DNA from: Cryptomeria japonica
Taxonomy: Eukaryota; Streptophyta; Pinopsida; Cupressales; Cupressaceae
Assembly (NCBI RefSeq): GCF_030272615.1
Contig: NC_081413.1
Coordinates: 187,452,669-187,516,668 of the forward strand
Direction of reading: 5' to 3'
Length of the DNA stretch: 64,000 nucleotides
Both the position numbers and the translations under genes were made by a program. Within the stretch, counting starts at the first letter, position 1, and each line of letters opens with the position of its first letter. The notes beneath the pieces were generated by a model. The model worked only from the letters and a program-made list of their open reading frames with translations. It ran no database searches and had not been told where the DNA came from. This document shows positions 46,210 to 57,541 of this stretch, one piece after another.

Positions 46210-47335
46210 TCTCAATGGTACTCTCCTCCAATGTCTAGAGCAAGGTGAGCTAACCACAACTTTAGAAGAAGTACATGAAGGTATCTGCGGAACTCATTCA
46301 AGTGGCCCTTCATTGGCTAAAAAGATCACGCGAGTAGGATACTATTGGCCCTCTATGGAAAAAGACTCCTACTATTTCGTTAGAAAGTGCAAGAAGTGCC
46401 AAGTTCACGAAGATCAAATACATCCCCAGTGCAAGAATTGTAACCTATCACGACACCATGGCCCTTTTGTCAGTGGGGACTTGACCTTGTGGGTAAAATC
46501 CATCCATCTTCATCCAACGATCAAAAAATTCATCATTACCACCACAGAATACTTCACATAGTGGATTGAATTCATTCCGCTTACCCAAGTCACTGGCAAG
46601 CAGATCGCCTTGTTCATCCTCAATTACATCATCTATCGGTATGGTGTACCCATGTACATCATCATAGATAATGGGAATTTTTTGAAAAATCAATATGTTT
46701 GTGAACTTTGTGGTAAGTTTCATATCCAACACCATTTCTCCACCCCATATTACCCACAAAGTAATGGTCAAGCAGAATCCTCAAATAAAAACATATTGAA
46801 GATCATCAAGAAGACATTCAATGATGTCGGTTGTGATTGGCATATTCGTCTGAATCCTGCACTATGGGCATATCAAACTAGTATTTGAATCCCTACAGGC
46901 ACAACCCCATACTCACTTGTATATTTTAGTAGAGTGTATTTACCTATTGAGGTTGAATTACCATCTCTATGTGTTTCCTTGCACAATTTGATTAGTGATA
47001 AAGAGCATCGGGTCTCATGTCTTCAGGACTTGGAATTGCTTAATGAAAAGTGACAAGCTGCCTACAATCACCTAAAAGCATGTTAGCAATGCATGAGCAA
47101 TAGCTACAATCATAGGGTCAAACCTCACACATTTGAGGTAGGAGATCTTGTTCTCAGAGAGAATCCTTGCAATCAACCAAATAGAGAACACCAAGGCAAA
47201 TTTGAATCTAATTGGTTGGGTCCATATGTCATTAATGCAGTCTTCAAGTCTAAGGCATATCAGTTAGCAACTTCTGAAGTAGAACCACTAGTAGATCCAA
47301 TCAACAACATGCATGTCAAAAAGCTTCATACATAA
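46210..47335 (+). pseudogene. Element C integrase
   Basis: Zinc region with HEGICGTH and CKKCQVHED (about 46275-46410), core with FIITTTEYFT, IIIDNGNFLKNQ and NGQAESSNKN, where the second Asp and the catalytic Glu are present. The C-terminal domain FESNWLGPYVINAVFKSKAY ends at 47335 (HVKKLHT). The usual WGLDLIG segment around the first Asp is frameshifted (near 46470). Stops at 46559, 46886 and near 47050. Not functional. Confidence 0.82.
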
Positions 47336-48054
47336 GCTGTGTAGAGAATCAGGCTCGTCAATTATCAGAAAATGCTAGAACAATTAAAAAAAAGTCATGA
47401 ACAAAATACAAAAAATAAAAAAATCAAGAAAATAATAAAGAAAATTCATTCATCCAAATGTTGAAAACCACTCTAGTGGCGCCTTGGGTAAGTACGATGG
47501 TGAAAACCTAGTAAACAAGAACCATTTGTAAAGGCTATGTCTCCATTATCTTTCAGACTTATTGTGATCACATACATTGCATCCATTTACCGATAATTTA
47601 TACCATAGCTTGTTATCAATATGCAATTAGGGTTATTGCCTCATGTGTCCCATGTCATGCTTTCATACCAACACTTAACTGGGAGCAATATTCTTAACCT
47701 AATGATGGGAGTGAATTCTCCATGCTTTTGATTCATTGAGTTACTCATTCAAAACATCCTGAAATAATACCAAAAACATTCATAAAATCTTAAAAAATAA
47801 CAAAAACATTTGAAAAATGTTCTGAAGAAAACACAAAAAACATTCACAACATTCCAAAATAAAAAATCATGAGAAAAAATCCAAATCAATCAAAAATATT
47901 ACAATACACTTGTACATAAACACCCAGTCAGACACAAAACAATATTTGAGCTACCTACAAGATGACCACTTATCAAATCAACCAACAAATCAAACATCTA
48001 AGCACAACTGTCTTAACAAGGATCCATCCTTCCTTACAAACAAGACATGGTACC
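47336..48054 (+). other. Element C region after pol
   Basis: An A-rich run (47390-47450), then the conserved block at 47460-47509 shared with A and B, then AT-rich sequence with AAAACATTC repeats (47760-47900) up to the B insertion. Whether C also carries an antisense gene cannot be seen; it would lie beyond B. Confidence 0.6.
48050..48054. repeat. Candidate target-site duplication of element B
   Basis: GTACC precedes the B LTR. Its partner lies outside the window. Confidence 0.3.
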
Positions 48055-48835
48055 TGTGTATGGTGAAAATGGATAACAATAATAACAATATTGAAAGGCT
48101 AAATGAATTCAACCACTAAACCCTAGCCTAACAATCAACAAAGATCCACCATAACATATGAAGATTACCTAAGACAATGCAAAATAACTCAAAATCACAA
48201 AGATTATACCATCACATGTCCAATAGGGTTTTGATCTCCATTCTTCCTATCTCCATTGATCTTGCTTGATATATTTGCTCTCAGATTTTTATATGCACAA
48301 GAGCTCAACAAAGAACGGAATGTGGTTGCAAGTAGGATCGTAGTGTAGTCAATTGCATAAAAGATCATTAGCATGTGTCATTAGGGTTTGACAATGAAGA
48401 AAGCATCTTCTTAAATAGAAGACACAATAGGAAATGGAGGGTTAAGATTGAGAGGTGTAAAAAGGAGGTCGGCTAGGATTAGAGGGTAGGTAAAGGAAAT
48501 AATAAAATAATGAAAGGGGTAGGTAGTGTAGGAATTAAGAGATGAATGACATGTGTCATGTGTAGAAAAAGCTAATGAATTAATTAAATAAATAAAGATT
48601 TATTTAATTAATAGAAGAAGTAGGACAATTAAATAAATAAAATATTTATTTAATTTAGGAAAAGGATAATTTAAATAAATAGATGTATTTATTTAAATGA
48701 GAAATAAGGCTAGAAGAGGATAAATGAATTAATTAAATAAATAAAAATTTATTTAATTAATAGAAGAATTAGGCTTAGATAATTAAATAAATAAAATATT
48801 TATTTAATTAGACATGACAATTTTGAGTGTCTACA
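48055..48835 (-). repeat. Element B 3' LTR (781 bp)
   Basis: Minus-strand ends TGTAGACACTC and ATACACA. AT-rich hairpins lie in the U3 part (48590-48810). It is identical to 63430-64000 over its first 571 plus-strand bases except one C/T at about 48326. Confidence 0.93.
48411..48417 (-). promoter_or_regulatory. TATA-like box of element B LTR
   Basis: TATTTAA on the minus strand within TTCTATTTAAGAAGATGC, at the site of TATATAA in element A. Confidence 0.55.
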
Positions 48836-48849
48836 TTTTGCCCCTCTTT
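48836..48849 (-). other. Polypurine tract of element B
   Basis: AAAGAGGGGCAAAA on the minus strand, abutting the 3' LTR. Confidence 0.85.
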
Positions 48850-49082
48850 GAGACAATGCGGCTTGTCGCGTTGTTTCAAAGAAGATAAGATGAACTGATA
48901 CAGAGTTGCCCCAGAATGGGAATGATATGCCCCCTCGAGAGATTGGATGAAAATGTCTAAAAAGATTGCAGACAATCTCTTGATAAGAAAGAAAGGCTAG
49001 AATTGACTGACCGGATAAGGTGACAGAGTCACGGGATAAAGAAGACTGACTCGGGAAATGAGGGCGAGGGCTAGGGGTAGTC

Positions 49083-49089
49083 TATAAGA
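49083..49089 (+). promoter_or_regulatory. TATA box of the antisense gene in element B
   Basis: TATAAGA, 98 bases upstream of the ATG at 49181, in a GTCTATAAGATAGACC context conserved with element A. It implies a promoter facing inward from next to the 3' LTR, opposite to gag-pol. Confidence 0.65.
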
Positions 49090-49180
49090 TAGACCACGGG
49101 CAAAAGACATCCTCATTGTCATCCACACCCTTACGAGATCACAGTGCAGAGCGAAAAAAGAGCAGCAGCAGTCAGCAGCG

Positions 49181-49246
49181 ATGGCTTTGGTTCATAGATT
49201 TGACCGCGTTTGCCGATTCCAGCGACCAGCAGATGCAGGAGAGCCG
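49181..49246 (+). pseudogene. Antisense plant mobile domain gene of element B, exon 1
   Basis: Twenty-two codons from MALVHRFDRVCRF to AGEP, ending at a GTAAGT donor (49247). Joining it to 50024 keeps the frame into EYLPMLESLERF. The start, length and phase match element A. No other ATG lies between the TATA box and this one. Confidence 0.8.
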
Positions 49247-49360
49247 GTAAGTACCCGAAAACCTCCTCGTACTTTCACGCATTTCAAGTTTTGTCATTAA
49301 TGCATGCTAAGTAGCAATAAATGCGCTAGGAATAGGGTAGTTGAAATATACAAAAATGCG

Positions 49361-49633
49361 GAACCGCGTCTATGTCAGTGCTAGGCGCGTCTGTGTCGGG
49401 TCCAGGCACGTCTGTGCCTGGAACCGTGTTTGTGCTAAATACGGACGCGTTTGTGAAATGTAGAGGCGTCTGTGCCCCGTAGGGGCGTTTATGTCATGTA
49501 GGGATGTCTGTGTTCCCTGGTCGCGTTTGTGAATGGTATAGGCACGTATGTGTTCAGAAAGCGCGTCTGTGTTGCAGAAGCGCGTTTGTGCAGTCTATAA
49601 GCGCGTTTGTGAGTTTAAAGCGCGTTTGTGTGT
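49361..49633 (+). repeat. GCGTCTGTG array in the antisense intron
   Basis: About 13-14 copies of GCGTCTGTG or GCGTTTGTG at 20-22 base spacing. It is the reverse complement, relative to gag-pol, of the leader arrays at 61706-61856 and 63060-63317. Absent from the element A intron. Confidence 0.85.
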
Positions 49634-49750
49634 CAAAATGCATAAGTAGGTCAAATCGGCAGTTCTGTGATGAACATATGTTGTCGATTGGATAAGCTGC
49701 TGAGAGGATACACTCAAGCAGGTCCTCTAGGAAGACTAGGATAGATCAAG

Positions 49751-49990
49751 GCACTTGGTGATGAACAGGGAGCACCAAGATAGGCAGCACTTTGTGATGA
49801 ACAGGGAGTACGAATGTGAGTAACACTTTGTGATGAACAGGGAATGTCACACACGTAGTACTTTGTGATGAACAGGGAGCACTACTAGGATAAATAGCAA
49901 CACTTTGTGATGAACAGTGAGTGTCACTAGGATAGGTAAGCGTATGCATTTAGATAGCAAGTAGCATTTTGTGATAAACAGTGAATGCCA
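49751..49990 (+). repeat. TTTGTGATGAACAGGGAG array in the antisense intron
   Basis: Six copies of the 23-base unit CACTTTGTGATGAACAGGGAG, spaced by 13-35 variable bases. Same orientation relative to the gene as in element A. Confidence 0.85.
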
Positions 49991-50023
49991 CGATAACTGA
50001 CATGATTGATTGGTTGACTGCAG

Positions 50024-51973
50024 GAGTATCTGCCTATGTTGGAGTCACTGGAGAGATTCCCGTCTACTCAGAGGTTGCGACCAGAGTTGTCGATTCAGGA
50101 CATGATTTCTATTGAGGAGATGGGTCTCACACATGTGGTATATGTGCCTGAGTTTCGGGCAAACATGGGTTTGCTGACTGCACTGGCGGAGAGATGGCAC
50201 TCTGAGACTTGCACGTTCCATTTGCATATGGGGGAGATGACAGTGACGCTAGAGGATGTCTACAGGATTCTGCATATTCCGATCGATGGAGAGTTGATTC
50301 CATATGATCGAGATGGTGATAGGGAGGCACTAAGATGGGTATTCCAGGATCTCGGGTTGGAGATGCGAGCAGGTCACGTGGCATGGGATACCATGACCGC
50401 TACAGGTTTAGCTTTACCAACTGTTATCGGAGGAGTCATCAGTGGGTACTTGTGTCCGGATAGAGCTACATGAGGATTGGCAGTTGGCTGGGGAGGGGCA
50501 TTGGAGACACTGGTGACTGAGCACACCAGATATGCATGGGGGCCATGTGTCCTGGCACATTTGTACTATGAGCTGCATCAATTTATGTACCACGGATCAG
50601 TGGGCTTGGGCTGCGGAGTGACTCTCCTACAGGTGTGGGCATATGAGCACCTGCCGATCACATGACCTATCCACTTCAGAGGCAGAGGGCATGGATGGAG
50701 CTTTGTGCATTTGTACGATATGATTACATCACAGCCTCGGATTGGTCGACTGGAGCACTGGAGACGCATCATAGATGACATTGATATGGTTATCTAGAGG
50801 CCGTACCCGGGGTGCGAGGAGTGGGATGATGATGCAGTGGAGCTACCCTATGCATTCAGGAGCAGGTATCTAATTGGGCGGACGCCCTATATTCTGGAGA
50901 GGTAGCTTGTTGACAGGGTATGCAGACAGTTTGGCAGGATTCAACGGATGCCACGAGGCTCGGGCATTTATGCCCGTACAGTCAGAGATCAGGTACAGTT
51001 CAGGCCGCTGTTATCATATGATCAGGCCATGACACAGCTGGCAGAGATGATGCCATTACCATGGGACATGTGGTCGGAGGTAGAGGATGCAGGGATGGAC
51101 GTAGAGTACTCTGCGTATTGGGCAGAGCATCCCTTTCCTAGATTGATAGATCCGGGAGAGCTGCTGGAGGGAGAGGTGGGAGGGGATGATGATGATGATG
51201 GTGGAGGAGATGGAGGCAGGGGCCGACGGAGGTGGAGAGAAGTGGTGGGGGAGAGGCGAGTAGCACCTCGGAGGGAGGGAGGACAGGAGAGAGCAGCCCA
51301 GGTGGTGAGGGGTCGAGGTGGATTGCCCTTACATGTACCAGCAGCATAGGGTCCTAGAGCACATGGACCTAGACAGGTGCAGGGGCAGGGACAGGCATAG
51401 GGACAGGTACCTATTCAAGCACCTAGACAGGTGCAGGCGGAGGCACAGGTATAGGCACCTGCAAAGGAGGAGCCACAGGCAGAGGCTGAGGGTGGAGATC
51501 CTGAGGAGGATGAGCTGCTAGGGCTGAGAGAGATCTGCCAGGGCCAGGCAGACGAGATTGCAGATTTGGAGCGGGAGAGGGATCACCTCAGGATCAGGCT
51601 CAAGGACACAGAGCGGGAGAGAGACCAGGCCATCCAGAGATATACTGAGGCCGAGACAGCTCTGAGGGCAGGGAGGCGGGCAGTAGAGGATGCAGGGGCA
51701 GGCTACGCATATGTGCTGCGAGCCAGAGAGGAGATCGCCTACTGGAGGGATCTGTACTATGGTGTCGTGCCAGCGGATCAGCGGGCGAGGAGCTTCCATA
51801 GATCGTCGCGCACAGCGACGGCTACGGGATGGAGTCGTAGGAGGCAGGCATCCAGCGGTGGGGTCATGGGTCCTCCACCACCACCAGACAGGTAGGGGGA
51901 TCCTGGAGCGGGACCATCTAGAGCTCAGACTCTGTCGAGGCCAGGTGGCTCCGAGGGAGGGAGTTCATCATAA
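50024..51973 (+). pseudogene. Antisense plant mobile domain gene of element B, exon 2
   Basis: 650 codons in one frame with no frameshift, to a TAA at 51971. Residues about 30-300 form the plant mobile domain: ERWHSETCTFHLHMGEMTVT, LEDVYRILHIPIDGE and YLCPDRAT. Then comes an Asp/Gly/Arg-rich linker (about 51175-51340), a Gln/Pro stretch, a Glu/Arg coiled-coil-like part (51560-51660) and a Pro-rich tail (GPPPPPDR). In-frame stops at 50471, 50663, 50795, 50903, 51347, 51398, 51452 and 51893 are all TAG or TGA, mostly explained by C-to-T at CAG or CGA, or G-to-A at TGG. A and B align without indels for 924 bases, and later length differences are multiples of three. This points to past selection for coding. 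PMD homologues act in silencing. Confidence 0.85.
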
Positions 51974-53707
51974 CCATAGAGGGCTCCCTTGTATCAGTAT
52001 TTGTACCATTTTTTTGTATTGTAGACACCTGCGAGTGATTTTGTAGCCATATGATTCTTTTGACATCATTGTATCATGACACTTTTGATTATATATGAGA
52101 GATGATCCATTTTTTGTGGCAGCTATATGCATGTGTACCTTATGTGATGAGATGTTCTTATGTGATGCATGTTTTATGATATGGATGCTTATATGATGTA
52201 ATGCAATATTTTTGTTCTTTTATGTTGTATATGTGATGCATGATGCAAATGTGAATGTATGTAATGCAGATGAATATGATAATGCAAATGATTATTTACA
52301 TAATGAAAATGTGAGATGTGCTAACATGTGTTGTATGCAGGATGTGATACAATTGTGATATCTATATGTATGTATGAAATGCTTATATGTGGTGATGCAG
52401 ATATAACTATATGAAATGCAAATGTTTTGGTGTGTCATTATACTCAGTCATGTGATAGCAGGCTACACGGACTCGAGAAGGACAATGGAAATCAATCAAG
52501 AAAGGGGGATGGAAGACAGAAGATATGAACATGAAAGAGCTTCTTGTGCATTATCATCATTGAGCTTTATTATGGCAAAATAGGTTATGACAATCGAGGC
52601 ATATGTTCGACCCAGAAAGTCCTTGTACCTGTTTGCATGGAGATAAGACAGTCACAAACAAGGAATGCCCCAGTTCATACTAGACTCACAGTGTCCTCAT
52701 ATCCTTGGACAAGTCATAGCATTACTAAAAGACAATCCACAGACAGCAAATGCAAATAGGTGACGATACCCCATCCTCGCCTTTCTAGTCAAAGACATCC
52801 TGGAGATAGAATCTCTAGTCAAAGACATCCCGAAAAAGCTAAAAGACATGTCACCAAAATAAAGATGAAATCAAAAGAAAACCAAGACTCGACACCAACA
52901 TCCACTGTAGTCCTCAAGTTTAGTGTCTCTTGTCACTTGTATAAGTCTTATTTGATTATGGTCACAATGTTCACTTTCACAAAAAGGATAGATAGCACTG
53001 AACCATAATGTTGTCTGAGTCTGTTGAAAGATTTGATTTGTTGAAGCCCATTGTTACTGCTGTGTCTCATTTGAAACTGACTGAATCCATGAAACTGATA
53101 CTTTATTGTGGAGAAGACGAAACTTTATTGTGAATCTGTGATGCGAATGTTGCTTTATTGCGGATTGTGCGCGAATAGACTTGAAGGAAGCTGGAAGAAA
53201 CTGTACTCCTCGAAACATGTGATGTTCTCAGTTCCACACCCATCACTAGACGTAGGATCGGCCATAGTCACAGATAGGATCTGATTTATTATGGATGGAA
53301 AGGGAGTGAAAAGGGAGGGTTATGGATGGCTAACCAATCTTAGGTAGATCAATAACAAGCCATGATGGGAATAGGTAAGTTTATTGTGAACAAATAGGTT
53401 GTGAGTGTGTGCAAAGTGAAAGGATGAAAGAGAATCCTGAAGGATGGAGGAGCAAAGTCTCTACGCATGGCGCTGGTGACCCAGTTTTCACCATGGTACT
53501 TGCCCAGGGCACCACCGAAGTGGTTTTCACCGTTGGACGAAATTATTTCTTTTTACTTTTTTGATTTTTCAATTTTTTTTGTGTCACAAGGCGCCTATTT
53601 GCCAGGTTTTCACCAAGTAACGATTTTTTTTGTTTTATAAATTTTTTTTTGTATTTTTGAAATTTTTTTATTTTTTTGTATTTTTGAATTAGGATGTTCC
53701 GAAGAGC
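51974..53707. other. Element B region between antisense gene and pol
   Basis: No gene. It holds the 3' untranslated region of the antisense gene, a stretch dominated by ATGTGATGCA-like words (52090-52440), a part conserved with A (52440-53480), the post-pol block (53483-53535) and a T-rich run (53555-53690, A-rich in the gag-pol sense). The two transcripts would converge here. Confidence 0.6.
53483..53535. other. Conserved post-pol block of element B
   Basis: Minus-strand copy of the A block 18673-18721, with GGTGAAAAC at both ends. Confidence 0.55.
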
Positions 53708-56059
53708 TTATGTGTAGAACCTGCGAAGGTGCATGCTGTTGATAGGATCCTCCAAGGGTTCACCTTCTGTAGTTGAGAGCTGATATGCCCCAGATCCATA
53801 TACTGCTGTAATGATGTAAGGACCAAGCCAGTTTGGTTCGAACTTGCCTTTCTTATCTCTGTCTTGCTGATTCTTGGGGTTCTCTCTGAGTACTAAGTTA
53901 CCTACCTCAAATGTGCGAGGCTTAACTTTGTGATTCTAACTGCGACTCATTCGTTGTTGGTAAGCCTTGAGATGATTAAAAGCAGTGTGCCTTCGTTCCT
54001 CCAGCAGTTCTAGTTCTTGTAAGCGAGAGACCCTGTAGTCTTCATCGTTGATTATGTTTCTCAAGGAGACCCATAGAGAAGGTAGCTCGACCTCAATAGG
54101 CAAGATGGCTTTAGCGCCATAGACAAGTGAGTAGGGTGTAGCTCCTATAGGTGTGCGGACACTTGTGCGATAGGCCCAAAGTGCAGGATTGAGTTGGATA
54201 TGCCAGTTACGGCCAGCGTCGTCGACTGTCTTTTTAAGGATTTTGAGAATTGTTTTATTAGACGCCTCAGCTTGGCCATTACCTTGGGGGTAATATGGTG
54301 TGGAGAAACGGTGAGAGATATGGAAGCGGTCACAGAGTTCACGAACATCCTGATTTTTGAAGGGACGCCCGTTATCAGTAATAATGGAAGTAGGAATCCC
54401 GTATCGGCAAATGATGTAGTTCAAGATGAAGGTAGCGATTTGTTTCCCAGTAACTTGTGTGAGAGGCACGGCTTCAATCCACTTTGTAAAATACTCTGTG
54501 GCTGTAATAATGAATTTATGTCCATTGGAAGAAGGAGGATGAATCTTGCCTATGAGATCGAGTCCCCACTGACAAAAGGGCCAAGGAGATGCAAGTGGTT
54601 GTAGTTCTTGTGCTGGTGCATGTATGAGGTCTCCATGAATTTGACACTGCTTACACTTCTTGACAAACTGATATGCATCTTTTTCCATAGTAGGCCAGTA
54701 GTATCCCGTCCTGATGAGTTTCTTGGCCAAGGTAGGACCACTAGTATGCGGACCACATATCCCTTCATACACTTCTCGTAACGCAATCTGAGCTTCGTCA
54801 TTCTCTAAACATCTAAGAAGGGTGCCATCTAGACCTCGTCGGTATAGGATATCTACTAAAATAACGTATCGAGAGGATTGGCGAATGAAAGTGCGGCGTT
54901 GATTGTTCGATAGATCGGGAGGTAAGATATTGTCGCGAAGGTATGTGAATATGGGACCATATAACTGGGATTCAGGACCAACAACACATATCATTTCCGT
55001 AGGAGTGATTTCATATGACGGAATCAGCAGGTTGTCTACCAGGAACTCATAGCAGGTCTCATTTTGCGGTAGATCAATGAGCGAAGCAATTGTAGCCATG
55101 GCATCAGCAGCGCGATTCTGTTCTCTTGGTATCTGCTCAAACTTTATCTTTGCAAAATGTTGTTTCAGCTCATCTACTAGTTGTTTGTAAGGCATTAGCT
55201 TTTCATCTTTTGTTTGATAATCATCAGTTGCTTGACGGATGACAAGTTGAGAATCCCCAAAAACACGAAGTTCTTGGATCTTCCATTGAACTACAATTCT
55301 TAACCCAGTTGTTAATGCCTCATATTCCGCTATATTGTTGGTGCATGGAAATGATAAGCGGTATGACTTTGGTATAGAATTGCCTTGAGGAGTTATAAAG
55401 AGTATACCCGCTCCTGCCCCGTGTTGTGTATATGAGCCGTCAAAATATAATTGCCATGACTTTGCAGGTGATATTGTTAAAGTGGACTCATCTGGAAATT
55501 CTGACTGTAGAGGAGCATCATCTATCATGGGAGCATCTGCCAGTTGATCTGCAATTGCTTGTCCTTTTATAGCTTTTCTGTCCACGTATTCAATGTCGAA
55601 TTCACTCAAAATCATTACCCACTTGGCCAGTCGCCCAGTAAGTGTAGCTTTGTTGAGAAGATATTTTAGTGGATCAATTCTGGCAATCAACTTAGTCTTG
55701 TGAGTGAGCATATAATGTCGTAATTTTTGTGAAGCAAAGACCACAGCAAGGCATGCACGCTCGATTGGTGTGTAGTTTAGCTCATATCCCACCAATGTGC
55801 GACTGATATAATAGACTGCTTTTTCCTTGCCGTCAGGTATTTGCTGTGCTAGGAGTGCCCCCAGTGGCGTTGGAGTAGCTGATATGTAAAGTAGCAATGG
55901 TTGATCTGGAATTGGTGGCATCAAGACTGGTGGGTTCAAAAGATAGTCTTTGAGCGTCTGAAAAGCCTGTTGACAGTTCTCATCCCATTTGAACTTGATG
56001 TTTTTGTGTAGCAGGTGCTGGAAAGGATTACACTTATCTGCAAGTTGTGCTATGAATCT
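53708..56059 (-). pseudogene. Element B pol: RNase H, second RNase H, integrase
   Basis: Best-preserved pol segment, open from 56059 to a TAG at 53936, then in frame to the natural TAA at 53708. RNase H: LLLYISATPTPLGALLAQQ. Second RNase H: LYFDGSYTQHGAGAG, NNIAEYEALTTGL, VFGDSQLVI. Integrase: HHCC (EGICGPHTSG, CKQCQIHGD), core WGLDLIGKI (Asp), SIITDNGRPF (Asp) and GQAEASNK (Glu) all intact, then EPNWLGPYII-like C-terminus before HLRRFYT. The TAG lies between core and C-terminal domain where C has Tyr. Apart from that one stop all catalytic residues are present. Confidence 0.92.
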
Positions 56060-57541
56060 TCATATGGACTGGAGTCTCCCTTGTAAAGATCGAAGTTGAC
56101 TAATATTCTTGGGTGGCGGCATTTCCAAGATAGCCTTGACCTTTGCTGGATCAGCTTCTATTCCTCTTTTAGACACAATGAATCCTAGGAGCTTCCCGGA
56201 GGTTACTCCAAAGACGCATTTCTTTGGATTTAGTCTTACCTTATATTTTTCCAGCCTATCAAAGACAACTGAAAGGATGTCCAAGTGTGTGTCTCTGTCT
56301 ATTGATTTTCCCAAAAGATCGTCAACATAATCTTCCACGGTTATGTGTATTAGATCATGAAAGATAGTAGTCATAGCTCTTTGATATGTGGCACCTGCAT
56401 TTTTCAGCCCAAAGGGCATGACATTCCAATAGAAGGTTCCACATGGACAAGTGAATGATGTTTTATGTTGATCTTCAGGTGCAATCCTGATCTGATTATA
56501 TCCAGAAAATCCATCCATTAAAGATAACATTTCATGGCCTGCTGTGAGATCAACAATCAAGTCAATGTTTGGTAATGGGAAATCATCCTTTCGACAAGCT
56601 TTGTTGATGTCTCTGAAATCTGTGCATATTCGGATGCTGCGATCCGGTTTGCTAATAGGTACTAAATTGGAAATCCATTCAGGATAATCAATTGGGCGTA
56701 TGAATCCAACATCCAATAATTTCTCTAGCTCTGTCTTGACTAGAAATGCCACTTGTGGATGCATTTTCCTTAATTTCTGCTTTACTGGTTTTGCCCCCGG
56801 TTTGACTGTTAAATGATGCATCACCAAATCTGGGTCTAGCCCAAGCATATCCGCGTAAGACCATGCGAAGTTGATTTGTCGTCCCTTAAAGAAGCTTATG
56901 AATTTTGCTCTCTCAGCCTTTGTCAATGATTGAGCCAAAAATATGTTGTGTGGAACCTCTACTGTACCAATGTTTGTCTTTATAGTCTCCTCTACCAACA
57001 TGGATGATTTTTCCTCGTATGATGCTGGGAGAATGTCGAGCCTTCCATCTTCGGGCGCCTCAGAGAGGTTTTCACCCTCAGATACGTCCTTTCTTTTTAT
57101 TTTTTTGGAGTCAGATAGCGCCACAGTGTGGTTTTCGCCATAAGACCCTTGTTTTGTTTTTATTTTCACATTTTTGTGACTAGAAGGCCCGACACCCTCA
57201 CCAAAGTATGCTATGTTGTTCAGCTCTATGGCGTATCCTGTTTTGTGGTCTCCAGGGGGAAGATCATCTCGAATGCCAAGGTAGTCGATAATAGCTTCGT
57301 CATTTTGAAATGTATCAAATTGTGCTGGTCCTTCATGATCCCAGTCAATGAGTTGAGGATGAACAAGGGGAAGGTCATTAGTGTTTTCAGCATTTGCTGG
57401 ACGAAGAGTGAAGATGTGGTTATATTCAGGTATGTCAAGGTAATCGTCAAGGTCATCGATGGCACTCTCCTCATCAGTTTCGATCGTGAGCGAATCCAAA
57501 TTGTCATCACTAGTAGAGCCTTCTGGGACAGGTGTCCTCAT
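56060..57541 (-). pseudogene. Element B pol: reverse transcriptase
   Basis: 493 codons open from MRTPVPEG (an internal Met, not the true start) to a TGA at 56060 that replaces an Arg codon (CGA to TGA). Motifs in order: FIRPIDYPEWISNLVPI, IRICTDFRDINKACRKDD, LMDGFSGYNQIRI, FYWNVMPFGLKNAGATYQ, YVDD (56318-56329) and SGKLLGFIVSKRG. The preceding acidic linker contains DNLDSLTIETDEES. The RT itself is intact. It copies element RNA into DNA in functional relatives. Confidence 0.92.

Larger units (their letters stand above)
28078..48054 (+). mobile_element. Element C: degenerate Tat-type Ty3/Gypsy element (interrupted)
   Basis: A plus-strand element with 5' LTR 28078-29752, primer-binding site 29755, long leader, gag start 32117, and pol to 47335. 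Element E (32980-41082) interrupts gag and element B (from 48055) interrupts the region after pol, so its 3' LTR must lie beyond the window. The domain order matches A and B: gag, knuckle, protease, G-patch, RT, two RNase H domains, integrase. The LTR, primer-binding site and leader are unrelated to those of A and B. Dozens of stops make it older than A and B. Confidence 0.88.
49247..50023 (+). other. Intron of the element B antisense gene
   Basis: GTAAGT donor and TTGACTGCAG acceptor. Filled with two unrelated repeat arrays (49361-49633 and 49751-49990). Because the gene runs antisense to the element's genomic RNA, its intron cannot be spliced out during retrotransposition, which explains its survival. 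Confidence 0.8.

Noticed and set aside
49361-49990. CRISPR-like arrays
   Set aside because: Repeats are short and diverged, spacing is variable, the surroundings are a plant retrotransposon and there are no cas genes.
54194-54604. Plus-strand ORF of 136 codons opposite the B integrase
   Set aside because: It is the complementary-strand shadow of the well-supported integrase frame.
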